Assembly (NCBI GenBank): GCA_021772675.1
Contig: JAJFLO010000603.1
Coordinates: forward strand, 1 to 45,341
Length of the DNA: 45,341 bases
Source of the DNA: Verrucomicrobiota bacterium
GTDB taxonomy: Bacteria; Verrucomicrobiota; Lentisphaeria; JABSQK01; JAJFLO01
Direction of reading: 5' to 3'
This document shows, in pieces, positions 9,016 to 16,921 of the stretch. Under the pieces are notes generated by a model. That model searched no databases, was not told where the DNA came from, and saw only the letters and a list, made by a program, of their open reading frames with translations. Made by a program: the position numbers and the translations under genes. Within the stretch, counting starts at the first letter, position 1. Each line of letters begins with the position of its first letter.

Positions 9016-9339
9016 TTAAATGCCCCAAAAGAGCATTGAAACGGTATCATCAACCAACGCACTGGCATCTGTTAACATTTCTAAGTCAATAGAAGTGACA
9101 CCGCCAGAAACATAAGCCGTTGTGGAGTTGATCATTTGACCAACGCCTGTTGCAGCTCCCCATATTCCACCACAGAACCCAATGATTTGCTTCAATCCTA
9201 ATTGTGAAGCCGTTACGGTTATCTTCCCTGTGCCAGGACTTCCAAACTCAAGGTTTATTGTTACAAGCTTTGAATCCGTTGTCCCTCCGGGATGCCCAAC
9301 CGTGACGTACTTTCTATTTGTTACATCTCCTGCTGCCAT
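9016..9339 (-). CDS. Small head protein immediately after capsid gene, 107 aa
   Basis: This Gly/Thr/Val-rich beta protein (NRKYVTVGHPGGTTDSKLVT) has a strong GGAGGTG site ahead of the ATG at 9339. It directly follows the major capsid gene with a 12-base gap. The size and position fit a capsid accessory or decoration protein. I do not recognise the family. The hydrophobic region near residues 48-65 (QIIGFCGGIWGAATGVGQ) is short and Gly-rich, so it is more likely a buried strand than a membrane span. Confidence 0.55.
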   Translation of the reverse strand: MAAGDVTNRKYVTVGHPGGTTDSKLVTINLEFGSPGTGKITVTASQLGLKQIIGFCGGIWGAATGVGQMINSTTAYVSGGVTSIDLEMLTDASALVDDTVSMLFWGI

Positions 9340-9351
9340 ATTAACACCTCC

Positions 9352-10476
9352 TTAGAATGGGTCAGACGCGGTTACGATCTGTGCAACACCATAGTCGATG
9401 TCCTTGGTCGTATCATTGCTTTTAGAAAGAGTTTGGTCGGTGAATGATAGCTTTGCCTCACCGCGAATTTCCGTTCCCGTTACGCCAATCTCTCGCTTGT
9501 AGTCTGTCCATTGTTCGGTATAGTCAAGAGTTCCGTCCTCGCCATAGCCAAGAACAGCCGCTCCACCACCGATTAATAGGTTACGGGCAATACTCCTAGT
9601 GCCGTCTGTAACTTCAATGATATGCTCCGATTTTTTGATAATAACACTATCAATCACGCCCAGAGCACTCTTGGTTATAGCATCCTTCCAGCCCATATCA
9701 TCAATAGACATTGCATAGGTCTGCCACATTGGGTGCTCGGTCAGGTTACGAGCAGCATTAAAGCTCAAATATAAAATAAAAACCGGATCGCCACTTTCTA
9801 AGCGAATGGGAGTCATTTTATATGGAGAAGAAGTCCAGGCCGCATCTGATGCACCTTTGATTAACAATGGACTTATTGTGTCTGTTGCACTAACACTGGC
9901 AAATAACGCAACATTATCGCTATTCGCCTCGGTTACATTCCCTCCATCACTGGGACCAACAGCCTCAAAGCAACGATTTGCACCATTAACACGATCCGTT
10001 ATAGTGGTTGAGCTTGTTAAGCTGGACTGCGATTCATAGAAAGTTCCTCCAGATAGCGCCTTAACGATACGCTTTGCATCAGTCAGACTCCAGTTGTTTT
10101 CTATCTGCTTAGTTAGCCGTTTACGAGCATTAAAAATGGTCCGCTGCTTTGTAAGCTTGCCTCTCATCTTGAACGCATGATTGAACTCGTCAATCTTCAA
10201 TTTAGTAGTAAACTCATAAAAGGTATTTTCATTACCCGTTATAGTTACATCCTGACCAATAATAGGATCAACTTCATTTGTAGGAACAAAGTGGTAAATA
10301 ACAGTGTCCCCAGCATTCGACTTGAGCGTGCCATCAACAATAATAGATGCTCCACTGTCCTTTGTGCCCATTAAAGCAAAAAAAGGATTCTTCCTTATCG
10401 TGTTTGTATATATATCCTGAGCATGCTGCACCGGTGTCCTATCTGGATCATTTGCCTCTCTGACAAATTCTGACAT
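9352..10476 (-). CDS. Major capsid protein (N4 gp56 / DUF4043-like), 374 aa
   Basis: The protein begins with a short N-arm (SEFVREANDPDRTPVQHAQD) and has the segments YHFVPTNEVDPIIGQDVTI, GNENTFYEFTTKLKIDEFNH and FNARKRLTKQIENNW. This order matches the N4-gp56/DUF4043 family of major capsid proteins, many of which are about 350-400 aa. It sits between the scaffold gene and small head genes, the standard place for the capsid protein. A good TAGGAG site precedes the ATG at 10476. The pattern FILYLSFNAARNLTEHPMWQ near residue 235 also fits. Evidence is family resemblance plus gene order. Confidence 0.8.
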   Translation of the reverse strand: MSEFVREANDPDRTPVQHAQDIYTNTIRKNPFFALMGTKDSGASIIVDGTLKSNAGDTVIYHFVPTNEVDPIIGQDVTITGNENTFYEFTTKLKIDEFNHAFKMRGKLTKQRTIFNARKRLTKQIENNWSLTDAKRIVKALSGGTFYESQSSLTSSTTITDRVNGANRCFEAVGPSDGGNVTEANSDNVALFASVSATDTISPLLIKGASDAAWTSSPYKMTPIRLESGDPVFILYLSFNAARNLTEHPMWQTYAMSIDDMGWKDAITKSALGVIDSVIIKKSEHIIEVTDGTRSIARNLLIGGGAAVLGYGEDGTLDYTEQWTDYKREIGVTGTEIRGEAKLSFTDQTLSKSNDTTKDIDYGVAQIVTASDPF

Positions 10477-10494
10477 TTTTAACTCCTATAATTA

Positions 10495-11394
10495 TCAGAC
10501 AAAAATAGAGTCAACTAAATCCACCTGGCCCAAGTCAACATTTTTGTTTTTTGACTTCGACGGTGGCTTTCCCTGAGAGTTTATTTCACTCAAGGTAGAC
10601 ACTTTTTTTGTCTTGGATTGTTTGTTTTCATATTCATCGATAATCTTCTGCTTGTACGCCTCTGGATTTTTCATAATCTCCTTTGCGTCAAGCAGTCGCT
10701 TACCGATTTTATAAGCCGCCTTTGCCTTTCGTCCCTGGCTTACCCATTCATCCATTATTTCAGAGTCAGAATCTGCTTGTTTTGCGAAGAATTTAAGAAC
10801 CTCGTTAGCATCATCATGATTCGCCGCGACAACTGCCTCTTCTATCATTAAAGGATCAACGCCGTTGATATTTTTGATCATGCTTTCGAGTGATGTAAAT
10901 TTCTGTTCTATTGCTGCAAAAGCATCAACAACACCATCATTATCACCATCGACTAATTTCTGCTTTAATGATTCAAGATTGAGCTTTGTTTTTTCGAGCT
11001 TCTTTTCTTCGAGATCCGACTTTAACTCGCGTAATTCCTTCTCGGCTTTTTCACGAGCATTCCTTTCCTTATCCCAACTTTTCTGGGTATCAGACCGTCG
11101 CTTCTCAAGAATCTCTTTTTCCTTATTTAACTGGTCAAGAGTAGGCTCTTTCTTTGAATCAATATCTTCAGATTGGTCATTGTTTTCTTCGCTTTTTCCT
11201 TCTGATTTACTTTCCAGATCATTATCTTCCGTATCGCTTAACGGAGTATCTGGAAGTAAATCATCTGCGTCATCTTCCTCTATGTCATTATCATTGACAA
11301 TGACTTCATTTGAAGGCTCATCCAGATCATTTTGAGTTTCATCAAAAAGGGACTGCACAAGTTCTTCCGGGTTAAGCTTTTCTGGCTTAGGCAT
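10495..11394 (-). CDS. Capsid scaffold protein, 299 aa
   Basis: Residues 1-85 are very acidic (runs of Asp, Glu and Ser). Residues about 90-150 form a charged coiled coil (LEKRRSDTQKSWDKERNARE). A helical region and a basic tail near SKSKNKNVDLGQ follow. This acidic, coiled-coil, basic C-terminus layout and the place directly between portal and major capsid genes are the hallmarks of a phage scaffold. A GAGGAAAG site precedes the ATG at 11394. No protease domain is visible, so it is not a fused scaffold-protease. Confidence 0.75.
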   Translation of the reverse strand: MPKPEKLNPEELVQSLFDETQNDLDEPSNEVIVNDNDIEEDDADDLLPDTPLSDTEDNDLESKSEGKSEENNDQSEDIDSKKEPTLDQLNKEKEILEKRRSDTQKSWDKERNAREKAEKELRELKSDLEEKKLEKTKLNLESLKQKLVDGDNDGVVDAFAAIEQKFTSLESMIKNINGVDPLMIEEAVVAANHDDANEVLKFFAKQADSDSEIMDEWVSQGRKAKAAYKIGKRLLDAKEIMKNPEAYKQKIIDEYENKQSKTKKVSTLSEINSQGKPPSKSKNKNVDLGQVDLVDSIFV

Positions 11395-11477
11395 TATGTG
11401 TTCTTTCCTCTTTTATGCATCCATAGCAATCTTAGGGGAGGCTGTTCGCCATACTTGTGCACCAGGGGAGCATGGTT

Positions 11478-13178
11478 TTAATTAAAATTTGGCTGAGGTG
11501 ACAAGCCAGCGTTAATGAATTGCTGGTTCTCCTCAGATTTTCTTTCATTCTCTGCTGCTATTCCCAACTTTTCAGAGGCTTGCTTGATTATCTTGTCTTT
11601 ATTCTTGATTCTGGAAGCCTCCAGCATTGGTATAATGAGTATTTCGCTTAGTATTGGATTCGACTTTACTACCTCGGAAAGCATTCGCATTTCAAGCTCG
11701 TTCATATTTGCAAATGGCAATTCTTCTTTAATGACAAGATCGTGCTTGAGTGCTTCCTTCATATTGATCTTGACAGAGGACTCATCACCTGAATCATTAA
11801 TGGTTATCCGTTTGAAAGTTTTGTCCGGTTCAGTAATCCGGATGATCCTTTTTTTGGTATAAAATTGTCCTGCCATAAGTAAGGAAACTTTGGCAATACG
11901 CTTCTTGGTGAAATAGAGATTCTCTATGATTGGAGTCTGCATCATCGCCCCTTGTTGGATACGCCCGCCTTCCTGTACTCCGGACCGCGCATTCGTGCCA
12001 CCAAAACCGATAGAGGCATCATTGATACCTGAAATTCGTTGTGCCATACTCCACAAAAATTGTAGCATAGTCATTTGGTGATTCGCCTCGGGGAGATTGT
12101 CTGTCAACCTTATTTTAGATAAACCGCCCTCATTAAGCTCGATGACACAATTCGGATTATTTATCTCGTCCTTTGCTGTTGTTGGATCAACCAAGGCCCC
12201 TGTTTCGTGAAATAATCGGGACGAAGAAACATTCCATATCCATTTGGATAAACTCTTATTCATGGAGTCATTTAAGGGGATTATGTTTTTTAGAACACCA
12301 ACTGGTCGGCCTTTTTTGTCTCGGTTGGCGATGAAGGGTATAAAGGTATAATCGTTAAATTCGTAAGGACTTTCATTTTTGTCGTCGTCCTCTTCATCGC
12401 CTTCGAGAAAAATCGTGCTACTAAAAACTACATGGCGCATTTTCTTTTTAGCATCACGATAAAAGCATTCATTTATAGATATTCTTCGGCTTTTTTGCTT
12501 AGGATCCATATAAAGCGAACTATCAGAACTGAGGCGATTTTCTTGTTCTTGCCCATGAAATTGATTGAATTTTTCATCGCTATATTCTGATGATAATTCC
12601 TCTTTGTGTTCAGACCATTTGTCAATAGCCATATCTCTATCCATCCAGACTTGACGAATAATGTAACGTGCGTCTGACTTATCCGGCTTGCGCGAATACG
12701 GATCAAACACAATCTCTTCCCATGGGCGGAGTGCTATTTCAATAGAATCCTCACCGGTATTCAGATCTTCACTCTTAAAGAGTTCAACCCACCCAATCCC
12801 CCCTATACTTCCATCCTTAGCAAGTTCATGTAATTGATAATCCAGCTCAGCGTTCTCGAAAATATTTAACAGAACCTGAGTCCAGGTTTCGGCATCAATA
12901 TCATCTGACTGCTCAACACCAAGAACGCTGTAGTCTGTTTGGCGCTGGCGCTCTATTGCCAGAAACATATTAATGATAATTGAACAGATATTTATAACAC
13001 TGGCCTGCTGATATCTATCCTCTAGTTCCTGTTCATCCTTCGGGTCCCATTGGTTGCCGTCATAGTAATCCCAAGCCTTATCCGCCTGCTCTCGCTGCTC
13101 AATAAGATTATCACGTCCCTCCTTAAGCATTCTATGGAACTTATGATCAACTGTTGCTGTATTTTGTGTTACAGGCAT
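11478..13178 (-). CDS. Portal protein, P22-like, 566 aa
   Basis: The protein forms the head vertex through which DNA is packaged and ejected. Recognisable portal segments are KAWDYYDGNQW (about 32-42), INICSIIINMFLAIERQRQTD (about 61-81), a segment around LRPWEEIVFDPYSRKPDKSD, and ISGINDASIGFGGTNARSG (about 385-405), all typical of the P22/DUF-portal group. The length is close to family members. The ATG at 13178 directly follows a hairpin ending in seven U residues, and no Shine-Dalgarno sequence is visible. Translation initiation could therefore depend on the leader structure, or begin at an internal Met (MLKEGRDN). Confidence 0.85.
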   Translation of the reverse strand: MPVTQNTATVDHKFHRMLKEGRDNLIEQREQADKAWDYYDGNQWDPKDEQELEDRYQQASVINICSIIINMFLAIERQRQTDYSVLGVEQSDDIDAETWTQVLLNIFENAELDYQLHELAKDGSIGGIGWVELFKSEDLNTGEDSIEIALRPWEEIVFDPYSRKPDKSDARYIIRQVWMDRDMAIDKWSEHKEELSSEYSDEKFNQFHGQEQENRLSSDSSLYMDPKQKSRRISINECFYRDAKKKMRHVVFSSTIFLEGDEEDDDKNESPYEFNDYTFIPFIANRDKKGRPVGVLKNIIPLNDSMNKSLSKWIWNVSSSRLFHETGALVDPTTAKDEINNPNCVIELNEGGLSKIRLTDNLPEANHQMTMLQFLWSMAQRISGINDASIGFGGTNARSGVQEGGRIQQGAMMQTPIIENLYFTKKRIAKVSLLMAGQFYTKKRIIRITEPDKTFKRITINDSGDESSVKINMKEALKHDLVIKEELPFANMNELEMRMLSEVVKSNPILSEILIIPMLEASRIKNKDKIIKQASEKLGIAAENERKSEENQQFINAGLSPQPNFN

Positions 13179-13303
13179 AAAAAAACCGTACGAGGTTATG
13201 CGGACCCCGCACGGTCCAATTATCCCTATTACTTGTCGCCAAACTCAAGGGAAAACAAAAAAGGCGAGCAAGTAGGGGTCCGAATCAACCGCACTTGTTC
13301 GCC
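13179..13303 (-). promoter_or_regulatory. Structured leader RNA with two tandem terminator hairpins ahead of portal gene
   Basis: Reading the minus strand, hairpin 2 (arms 13303-13293 and 13273-13263, 11 bp with one wobble) is followed by six U residues. Hairpin 1 (arms 13215-13208 and 13192-13185) is followed by seven U residues and then immediately the portal ATG. Both look like intrinsic terminators. The hairpin-1 loop region (13201-13208) is complementary over 8 bases to the hairpin-2 loop (13275-13282), and the inner arm 13273-13263 can also pair with 13240-13231. Alternative folds are thus possible. Motifs at 13235-13248 and 13222-13230 recur at 32797-32828. An attenuator or antitermination site controlling late genes is my inference. 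Confidence 0.55.
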
Positions 13304-13328
13304 TTAATAATAAAAATTATTTAATTAT

Positions 13329-13364
13329 ATAATACCTTATAAACTTATATGAGTATTAGTTCAA
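13329..13364 (-). promoter_or_regulatory. Candidate late promoter for portal/capsid operon
   Basis: On the minus strand a -35 TTGAAC (13364-13359), a 17-base spacer and a -10 TATAAG (13341-13336) form a near-consensus sigma-70 promoter. Bases 13329-13350 are identical, as a 22-mer, to the plus strand at 19476-19497. The core GTTTATAAGG also occurs before the Acb2-like gene. A transcript starting near 13329 would cross the structured leader before the portal gene. Confidence 0.5.
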
Positions 13365-13420
13365 GGCCTTTTTTGAAAAAATGTAGTTTTTTAGATAATA
13401 AGCATAATTTTGATTTGATT

Positions 13421-14989
13421 TTATGATGTTTTCCATGAAGAAGCTCTGCCCCTTCTTCTCCTGGACCGAAGACGCTTTTTCCTGTAAGGATCGATTTCTT
13501 TTTCTTGGGGCTTAGGAGTGGCTACCTTCCAATCAGCTTTGAAGGTTAAATTATGAGCATCAAAAAGATTGGGCGAATCATATCCCAGATTTTTCATTTC
13601 TTTTTTTGACTGAAGAACTACCTTTCCATTCTCCATCCGATACGATGGCATTCCAAGCTCTTTTGCAAGCTTTTTCATTAATGGGGTCTCTTCACAAAAC
13701 TTAGGTCGACTGTCTCTATAGAAATTCCGACATTGCCAGCCCATCCAGTCACGCATCCTCCTACACGGAGTTCCGGACATATCTTTTGGACACGATTCCT
13801 GAGACTTAACTTTAATGACAGGATATTTCCAATGAATTAAGTTAGCGGCAACGCCAGAACCTATACCGTTGGCATCAACAACAATTATATCAACTGGACG
13901 GTTGCTTGCCTTGAGTTCGTCAAAGCGAGCTTTGACCAGAATAGATGATTGCATCGGGTCCTGCCCTTGCCATTCTTCAACTTCTTCTATATTATTACCC
14001 TTACGTATGCAATAAGCAGATGGGTCGCCTTCTTCTCCAGGATCAAATCCCAAAATTCGCTTACGATCCGCTTGATCATATTCCGCAGCCTTCCAACAAC
14101 GCTCAATCCAAGCCGTTTGAACCATTTGATTTAATTCACTTAAAGGAAAATTTCCGCGTACGTGCGATTCTACCATAGGCGAAAATTCACCATGCGTGTC
14201 GATCTGATCCTGGATCCAATCGCGAGTTACTAAGCCCTTAACCTTTATTATATGCCTATCGCCATAAACGTCTATGTACGGGTATTCATATGTCTGGTCC
14301 TCCAAGCAGTCATAACAATCAATATGATATTTTGCCCAACGATTCCCTGCTTGCGTATTGAATACTCTAAAAAAGTAGCCACTCAGCTTATCCGGATTGC
14401 CAGACATTATTGCTGTAGCTGTTGACTGAGTAAAAGAAGCAACGGACACTTTAAAAATTGAATCAGCTATATAGGGAGCCTCATCATAAATATTCTTTGT
14501 ATTTCCATGAATACCAAACATCGACCCCGGTGATTCAGGTCGTGCTGTCCTTGGCATGGCTGACCAGCTGTCTGGGCTTTCTTTACAATAAAAACTGTCC
14601 TGCGTAAGTTCGAACTTATCCCTCAAATAAGGCAGCATTCGTTTATGCGTTTCGCTAAGTTCCCCCCAACAGACATCTCCGACCTGACTGGCGCTTGGTC
14701 CAGTTATAATTACCTTATTCGCTACCCCAGGGTTCTTGTAGCAGATCAAATGACGAGCTGTCTCTCCAGACTCATATGTTGATTTACCAACACCGCGACC
14801 AGCCCTGATAGCTAAAAAATTGCTATTTGCTACAATATTACACATTTCATATTGCTGCAGCGTGGGGTAATTAAATTTATCAGCCTGTAGTGCTTCAATA
14901 TGGAAGGATAGAGGGTAATTCTTCCAGCGATTAATATAAAACGCCAGCTTCTTCTCGCACTTAAATATTTCGTCGTTAAGATCGGCCAT
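13421..14989 (-). CDS. terL: Terminase large subunit, 522 aa
   Basis: This ATP-driven motor packages DNA and cuts concatemers. The ATPase half has Walker A AGRGVGKST near residues 60-68 and a Walker B region NIYDEAPY around 165-172. The nuclease half has GFDPGEEGDPSA, IIVVDANGIGSG and SPNLFDAHNL, supplying the acidic residues of the RNase H-like metal site. Length is normal. The start is ATG at 14989; the codon before it is TTG, and no clear Shine-Dalgarno is present, so translation may be coupled to the gene ending at 15020. The C-terminus is strongly basic (KKRLRSRRRRGRASS). The order terminase, portal, scaffold, capsid is classical. Confidence 0.92.
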   Translation of the reverse strand: MADLNDEIFKCEKKLAFYINRWKNYPLSFHIEALQADKFNYPTLQQYEMCNIVANSNFLAIRAGRGVGKSTYESGETARHLICYKNPGVANKVIITGPSASQVGDVCWGELSETHKRMLPYLRDKFELTQDSFYCKESPDSWSAMPRTARPESPGSMFGIHGNTKNIYDEAPYIADSIFKVSVASFTQSTATAIMSGNPDKLSGYFFRVFNTQAGNRWAKYHIDCYDCLEDQTYEYPYIDVYGDRHIIKVKGLVTRDWIQDQIDTHGEFSPMVESHVRGNFPLSELNQMVQTAWIERCWKAAEYDQADRKRILGFDPGEEGDPSAYCIRKGNNIEEVEEWQGQDPMQSSILVKARFDELKASNRPVDIIVVDANGIGSGVAANLIHWKYPVIKVKSQESCPKDMSGTPCRRMRDWMGWQCRNFYRDSRPKFCEETPLMKKLAKELGMPSYRMENGKVVLQSKKEMKNLGYDSPNLFDAHNLTFKADWKVATPKPQEKEIDPYRKKRLRSRRRRGRASSWKTS

Positions 14990-15019
14990 CAAATAATATT
15001 ATTTTCATAAATTGCTTTT

Positions 15020-15670
15020 CTAAACTTCTTCTTTTTCTGTCAATTGTTCATTGTCATCATCAAACGATATAGGAGCAAGTCCCACATTTTCTTCGTATGG
15101 GTTTGGTTTTCTCTCCTTCTTAATAGCCGGTTCAAAGAAACCGTATTCCTTTTCAACTGCAGCGACTCTATCCTGCCAATCCTGAGCAGGAATACACGTT
15201 GTGTCTCTGAATGAAACAAAATTTTCTACATCAACAATCCATTCGCGTATTATTTTGAATAACTTAAAAAATTCATCCTTATGCACCTGTACATAATCCG
15301 TTCGCTCGTCTTCCGGTATTGATCCCTGTTTCTTCCATCGCTTATTGACCATTGTAGATATATGGAATATGTCATATATTTTCTTACGCTGTTCAGCTTC
15401 GCGAATAAGTTGATTCTTGTAAATAACACATTTCCTATCCAGTGGATCCATGTCGGGCAAATGTTCCATGCAGGACGTCAAACTCAATACTTCTTTCTGC
15501 AAGTCAGTATCTACCGGGTCAAGCTTATTCAGAAGCTGTGTTATTGTATTGAACTCGCTCGCAGAAAGATCCTTAAACCAGTCTTCAAATTTGTCTTCAT
15601 CCTTCAGCTTTTTGAATTTTAGAGTCAATCCCTCTTTTAGTACAGAAGCAAGATTTATTTCATCATCCAT
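15020..15670 (-). CDS. Terminase-adjacent protein of unknown function, 216 aa
   Basis: I do not recognise this protein. It is charged and helical, with a long central coiled region (NQLIREAEQRKKIYDIFHIS) and an acidic C-terminus (DDDNEQLTEKEEV). Its position directly before the large terminase, with a 30-base gap, is where a small terminase subunit is usually encoded, so that role is possible. However, I see no clear N-terminal helix-turn-helix, and the ribbon-helix-helix protein at 15853-15996 is a competing DNA-binding candidate. It overlaps the upstream gene by 8 bases. Confidence 0.55.
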   Translation of the reverse strand: MDDEINLASVLKEGLTLKFKKLKDEDKFEDWFKDLSASEFNTITQLLNKLDPVDTDLQKEVLSLTSCMEHLPDMDPLDRKCVIYKNQLIREAEQRKKIYDIFHISTMVNKRWKKQGSIPEDERTDYVQVHKDEFFKLFKIIREWIVDVENFVSFRDTTCIPAQDWQDRVAAVEKEYGFFEPAIKKERKPNPYEENVGLAPISFDDDNEQLTEKEEV

Positions 15671-15860
15671 TTAAGTATACCTTTTCAGGGTCAATTATAA
15701 CAAAAGCCTGCCCTTTGACCGAGTAATCAAAAACCAGTTTTTGCAAGAACTCTTCAGTTTCGGGAGATTCAGGATATAACCTTTTGGCCAGTCCAACTAA
15801 CCAGATTGCTGTTTTCTTTCTAAACTTCATCAGCATTTCTCTGTATAGGGTTTTACCCAT
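15663..15860 (-). CDS. Small basic protein in overlapping pre-terminase chain, 65 aa
   Basis: The protein is MGKTLYREMLMKFRKK... with a central hydrophobic patch (TAIWLVGLAKRLYP) too short and polar to be a certain membrane span. The start ATG overlaps the last codons of the ribbon-helix-helix gene (8 bases, ATGGGTAA), and its stop overlaps the next start by 8 bases. This tight nesting argues it is genuinely translated. Function is unknown. Confidence 0.55.
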   Translation of the reverse strand: MGKTLYREMLMKFRKKTAIWLVGLAKRLYPESPETEEFLQKLVFDYSVKGQAFVIIDPEKVYLNG

Positions 15861-15996
15861 CTGGATAAGCCTTCATGTATTCTTTAACAATTGCCTCCAC
15901 GATTTCGGTAAAACTTTTATGCTTTCTCTCGGATAACATATTTAGATACCGCAATATATGCGGGTCCCATCTCATGCTTCTAATTATTCGTGCCAT
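15853..15996 (-). CDS. Ribbon-helix-helix DNA-binding protein, 47 aa
   Basis: The protein reads MARIIRSMRWDPHILRYL, then NMLSERKHKSFTEIVEAI and a short tail. The pattern fits the Arc/CopG fold: a basic beta strand (IIRSMRW), helix A (DPHILRYLNMLSERK), a turn with Ser/Thr (SFTEI) and helix B. It is too short for most gene callers. The start overlaps the upstream stop as TAATG, and the end overlaps the next start. It could regulate the late genes or act in DNA recognition for packaging; the position before terminase allows either. Confidence 0.65.
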   Translation of the reverse strand: MARIIRSMRWDPHILRYLNMLSERKHKSFTEIVEAIVKEYMKAYPDG

Positions 15997-16154
15997 TAGT
16001 AGTCTTTAATTATATAACTTTTTAATAACAATAATCTTATTATATCGATCTCTAACGCCTTCTGTGGATTGTCTTCGGTCATTGCAAAAAACATTAGATC
16101 AAATAATTGATTCCGCATATGCTTCTTCCTACGCCTTCTATTTATTCGTTTCAT
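15996..16154 (-). CDS. Small Arg/Lys-rich protein, 52 aa
   Basis: The frame begins at ATG 16154 inside the end of the upstream gene (MKRINRRRRKKHMRNQLF) and stops at TAA 15998-15996, sharing one base with the next ATG. An in-frame ATG 12 codons in gives a 40-aa alternative. The N-terminus is highly basic and the rest amphipathic (IDIIRLLLLKSYIIKDY). No family recognised. Support comes from the overlapping start and stop arrangement with neighbours on both sides. Confidence 0.45.
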   Translation of the reverse strand: MKRINRRRRKKHMRNQLFDLMFFAMTEDNPQKALEIDIIRLLLLKSYIIKDY

Positions 16155-16389
16155 GATATACGTTTAATGCTTCTGTTACATGTTTAAGGCATTTACGTAA
16201 TCCTTCTTTGCATTTCACTAAAATCTCTATTTCATTATGAATAACGGCCTTATCCTGTAAAAGGGTATGCAGATTACTAAAGTCATCAAAAAAAGAAGTA
16301 ATAGCCGGATAAACCTTCTCGTGATCCAAGCATTCTTTCTCGGAGTTGAATTCAGTATCACAGCATTCGCATTTATAGACTTGATTCAT
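16138..16389 (-). CDS. Small protein with half zinc-finger, 83 aa
   Basis: The N-terminus YKCECCDTEFNSEKECLDHE resembles the first half of a C2H2 finger (Cys pair, Phe, Leu, His), but the second His is missing. It is therefore a degenerate or different zinc site. The rest is a helical region (LHTLLQDKAVIHNEIEILVK). It follows the Acb2-like gene by 8 bases and overlaps the next small gene. No Shine-Dalgarno is visible before the ATG. Function is unknown. Confidence 0.55.
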   Translation of the reverse strand: MNQVYKCECCDTEFNSEKECLDHEKVYPAITSFFDDFSNLHTLLQDKAVIHNEIEILVKCKEGLRKCLKHVTEALNVYHETNK

Positions 16390-16397
16390 AACATTTT

Positions 16398-16766
16398 TTA
16401 TATTTTGTTAGTTCCTACGACTCCACGGTTATTCCTATCAGAGGTACGCTTGTTTAGCCACATGATGGCTTCCTCTAACTTTGTCAAAGCAAGTGCATTT
16501 TCCCTGCATTTAAAATCGCCAGATTGAAATCCCAGTAATCTATGAATGACAATATTTATTAAATCCTCATTGTGGCATCCATTGATACCAGATTCCTTTA
16601 TTGGTCCTTCTTGGAATTTAATGAAACCAAGCTCTCCAGCAGGAAAGTCTCCGGGTGATTCGCTTCGACTTATGTAATATTCATGACAAGCCCTGTTGCC
16701 TAACATTGGATCATCTGCTACAAATACCGTCGTACATTCAGTGCTTCCCAGTCCCAACTCTTTCAT
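16398..16766 (-). CDS. Acb2/Tad1-type hairpin-domain protein, probable anti-CBASS cyclic-nucleotide sponge, 122 aa
   Basis: The C-terminal half (about residues 60-118) carries the pattern of the Acb2/Tad1 hairpin domain: GPIKESGINGCHNEDLINIV, then a Gly-Phe-Gln turn, then CRENALALTKLEEAIMWLNK, RTSDR and RGVVGT. In this family the 'REnaLAlTkLEEA.mW' helix forms the hairpin that buries cyclic di- or trinucleotides, protecting the phage from CBASS. The N-terminal about 55 residues (CHEYYISRSESPGDFPAGEL) form an extra segment that I do not recognise beyond its occurrence beside such domains. A clear AAGGAA site precedes the ATG at 16766. It is the first gene of the late block. Binding specificity cannot be told from sequence. 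Confidence 0.75.
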   Translation of the reverse strand: MKELGLGSTECTTVFVADDPMLGNRACHEYYISRSESPGDFPAGELGFIKFQEGPIKESGINGCHNEDLINIVIHRLLGFQSGDFKCRENALALTKLEEAIMWLNKRTSDRNNRGVVGTNKI

Positions 16767-16808
16767 AATTCTATTCCTTTTCTTCTATTTTTATTTAATG
16801 TCATATAT

Positions 16809-16818
16809 CCTTATAAAC
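16809..16818 (-). promoter_or_regulatory. Promoter-like motif GTTTATAAGG before Acb2-like gene
   Basis: The 155-base gap 16767-16921 is AT-rich. On the minus strand it contains GTTTATAAGG followed by ATATATG, matching the -10 region of the portal promoter and the 19476-19497 repeat. TTGTACTAAT lies just upstream and mirrors TTGAACTAAT of the portal promoter but at a shorter distance. It probably drives the late block beginning at 16766. Confidence 0.35.
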
Positions 16819-16921
16819 AATTAGTACAATTATAAAATAGACAGCAAGATATCGTATTACAATAGTTAATGAGAAAAATTGTTGGAGGATTGAATTTGGG
16901 GGATGACAACAGAAGAATTGA

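Noticed and set aside
11395-11477. Possible tiny gene between portal and scaffold genes
   Set aside because: The only frame is about 13 codons and has no ribosome site.
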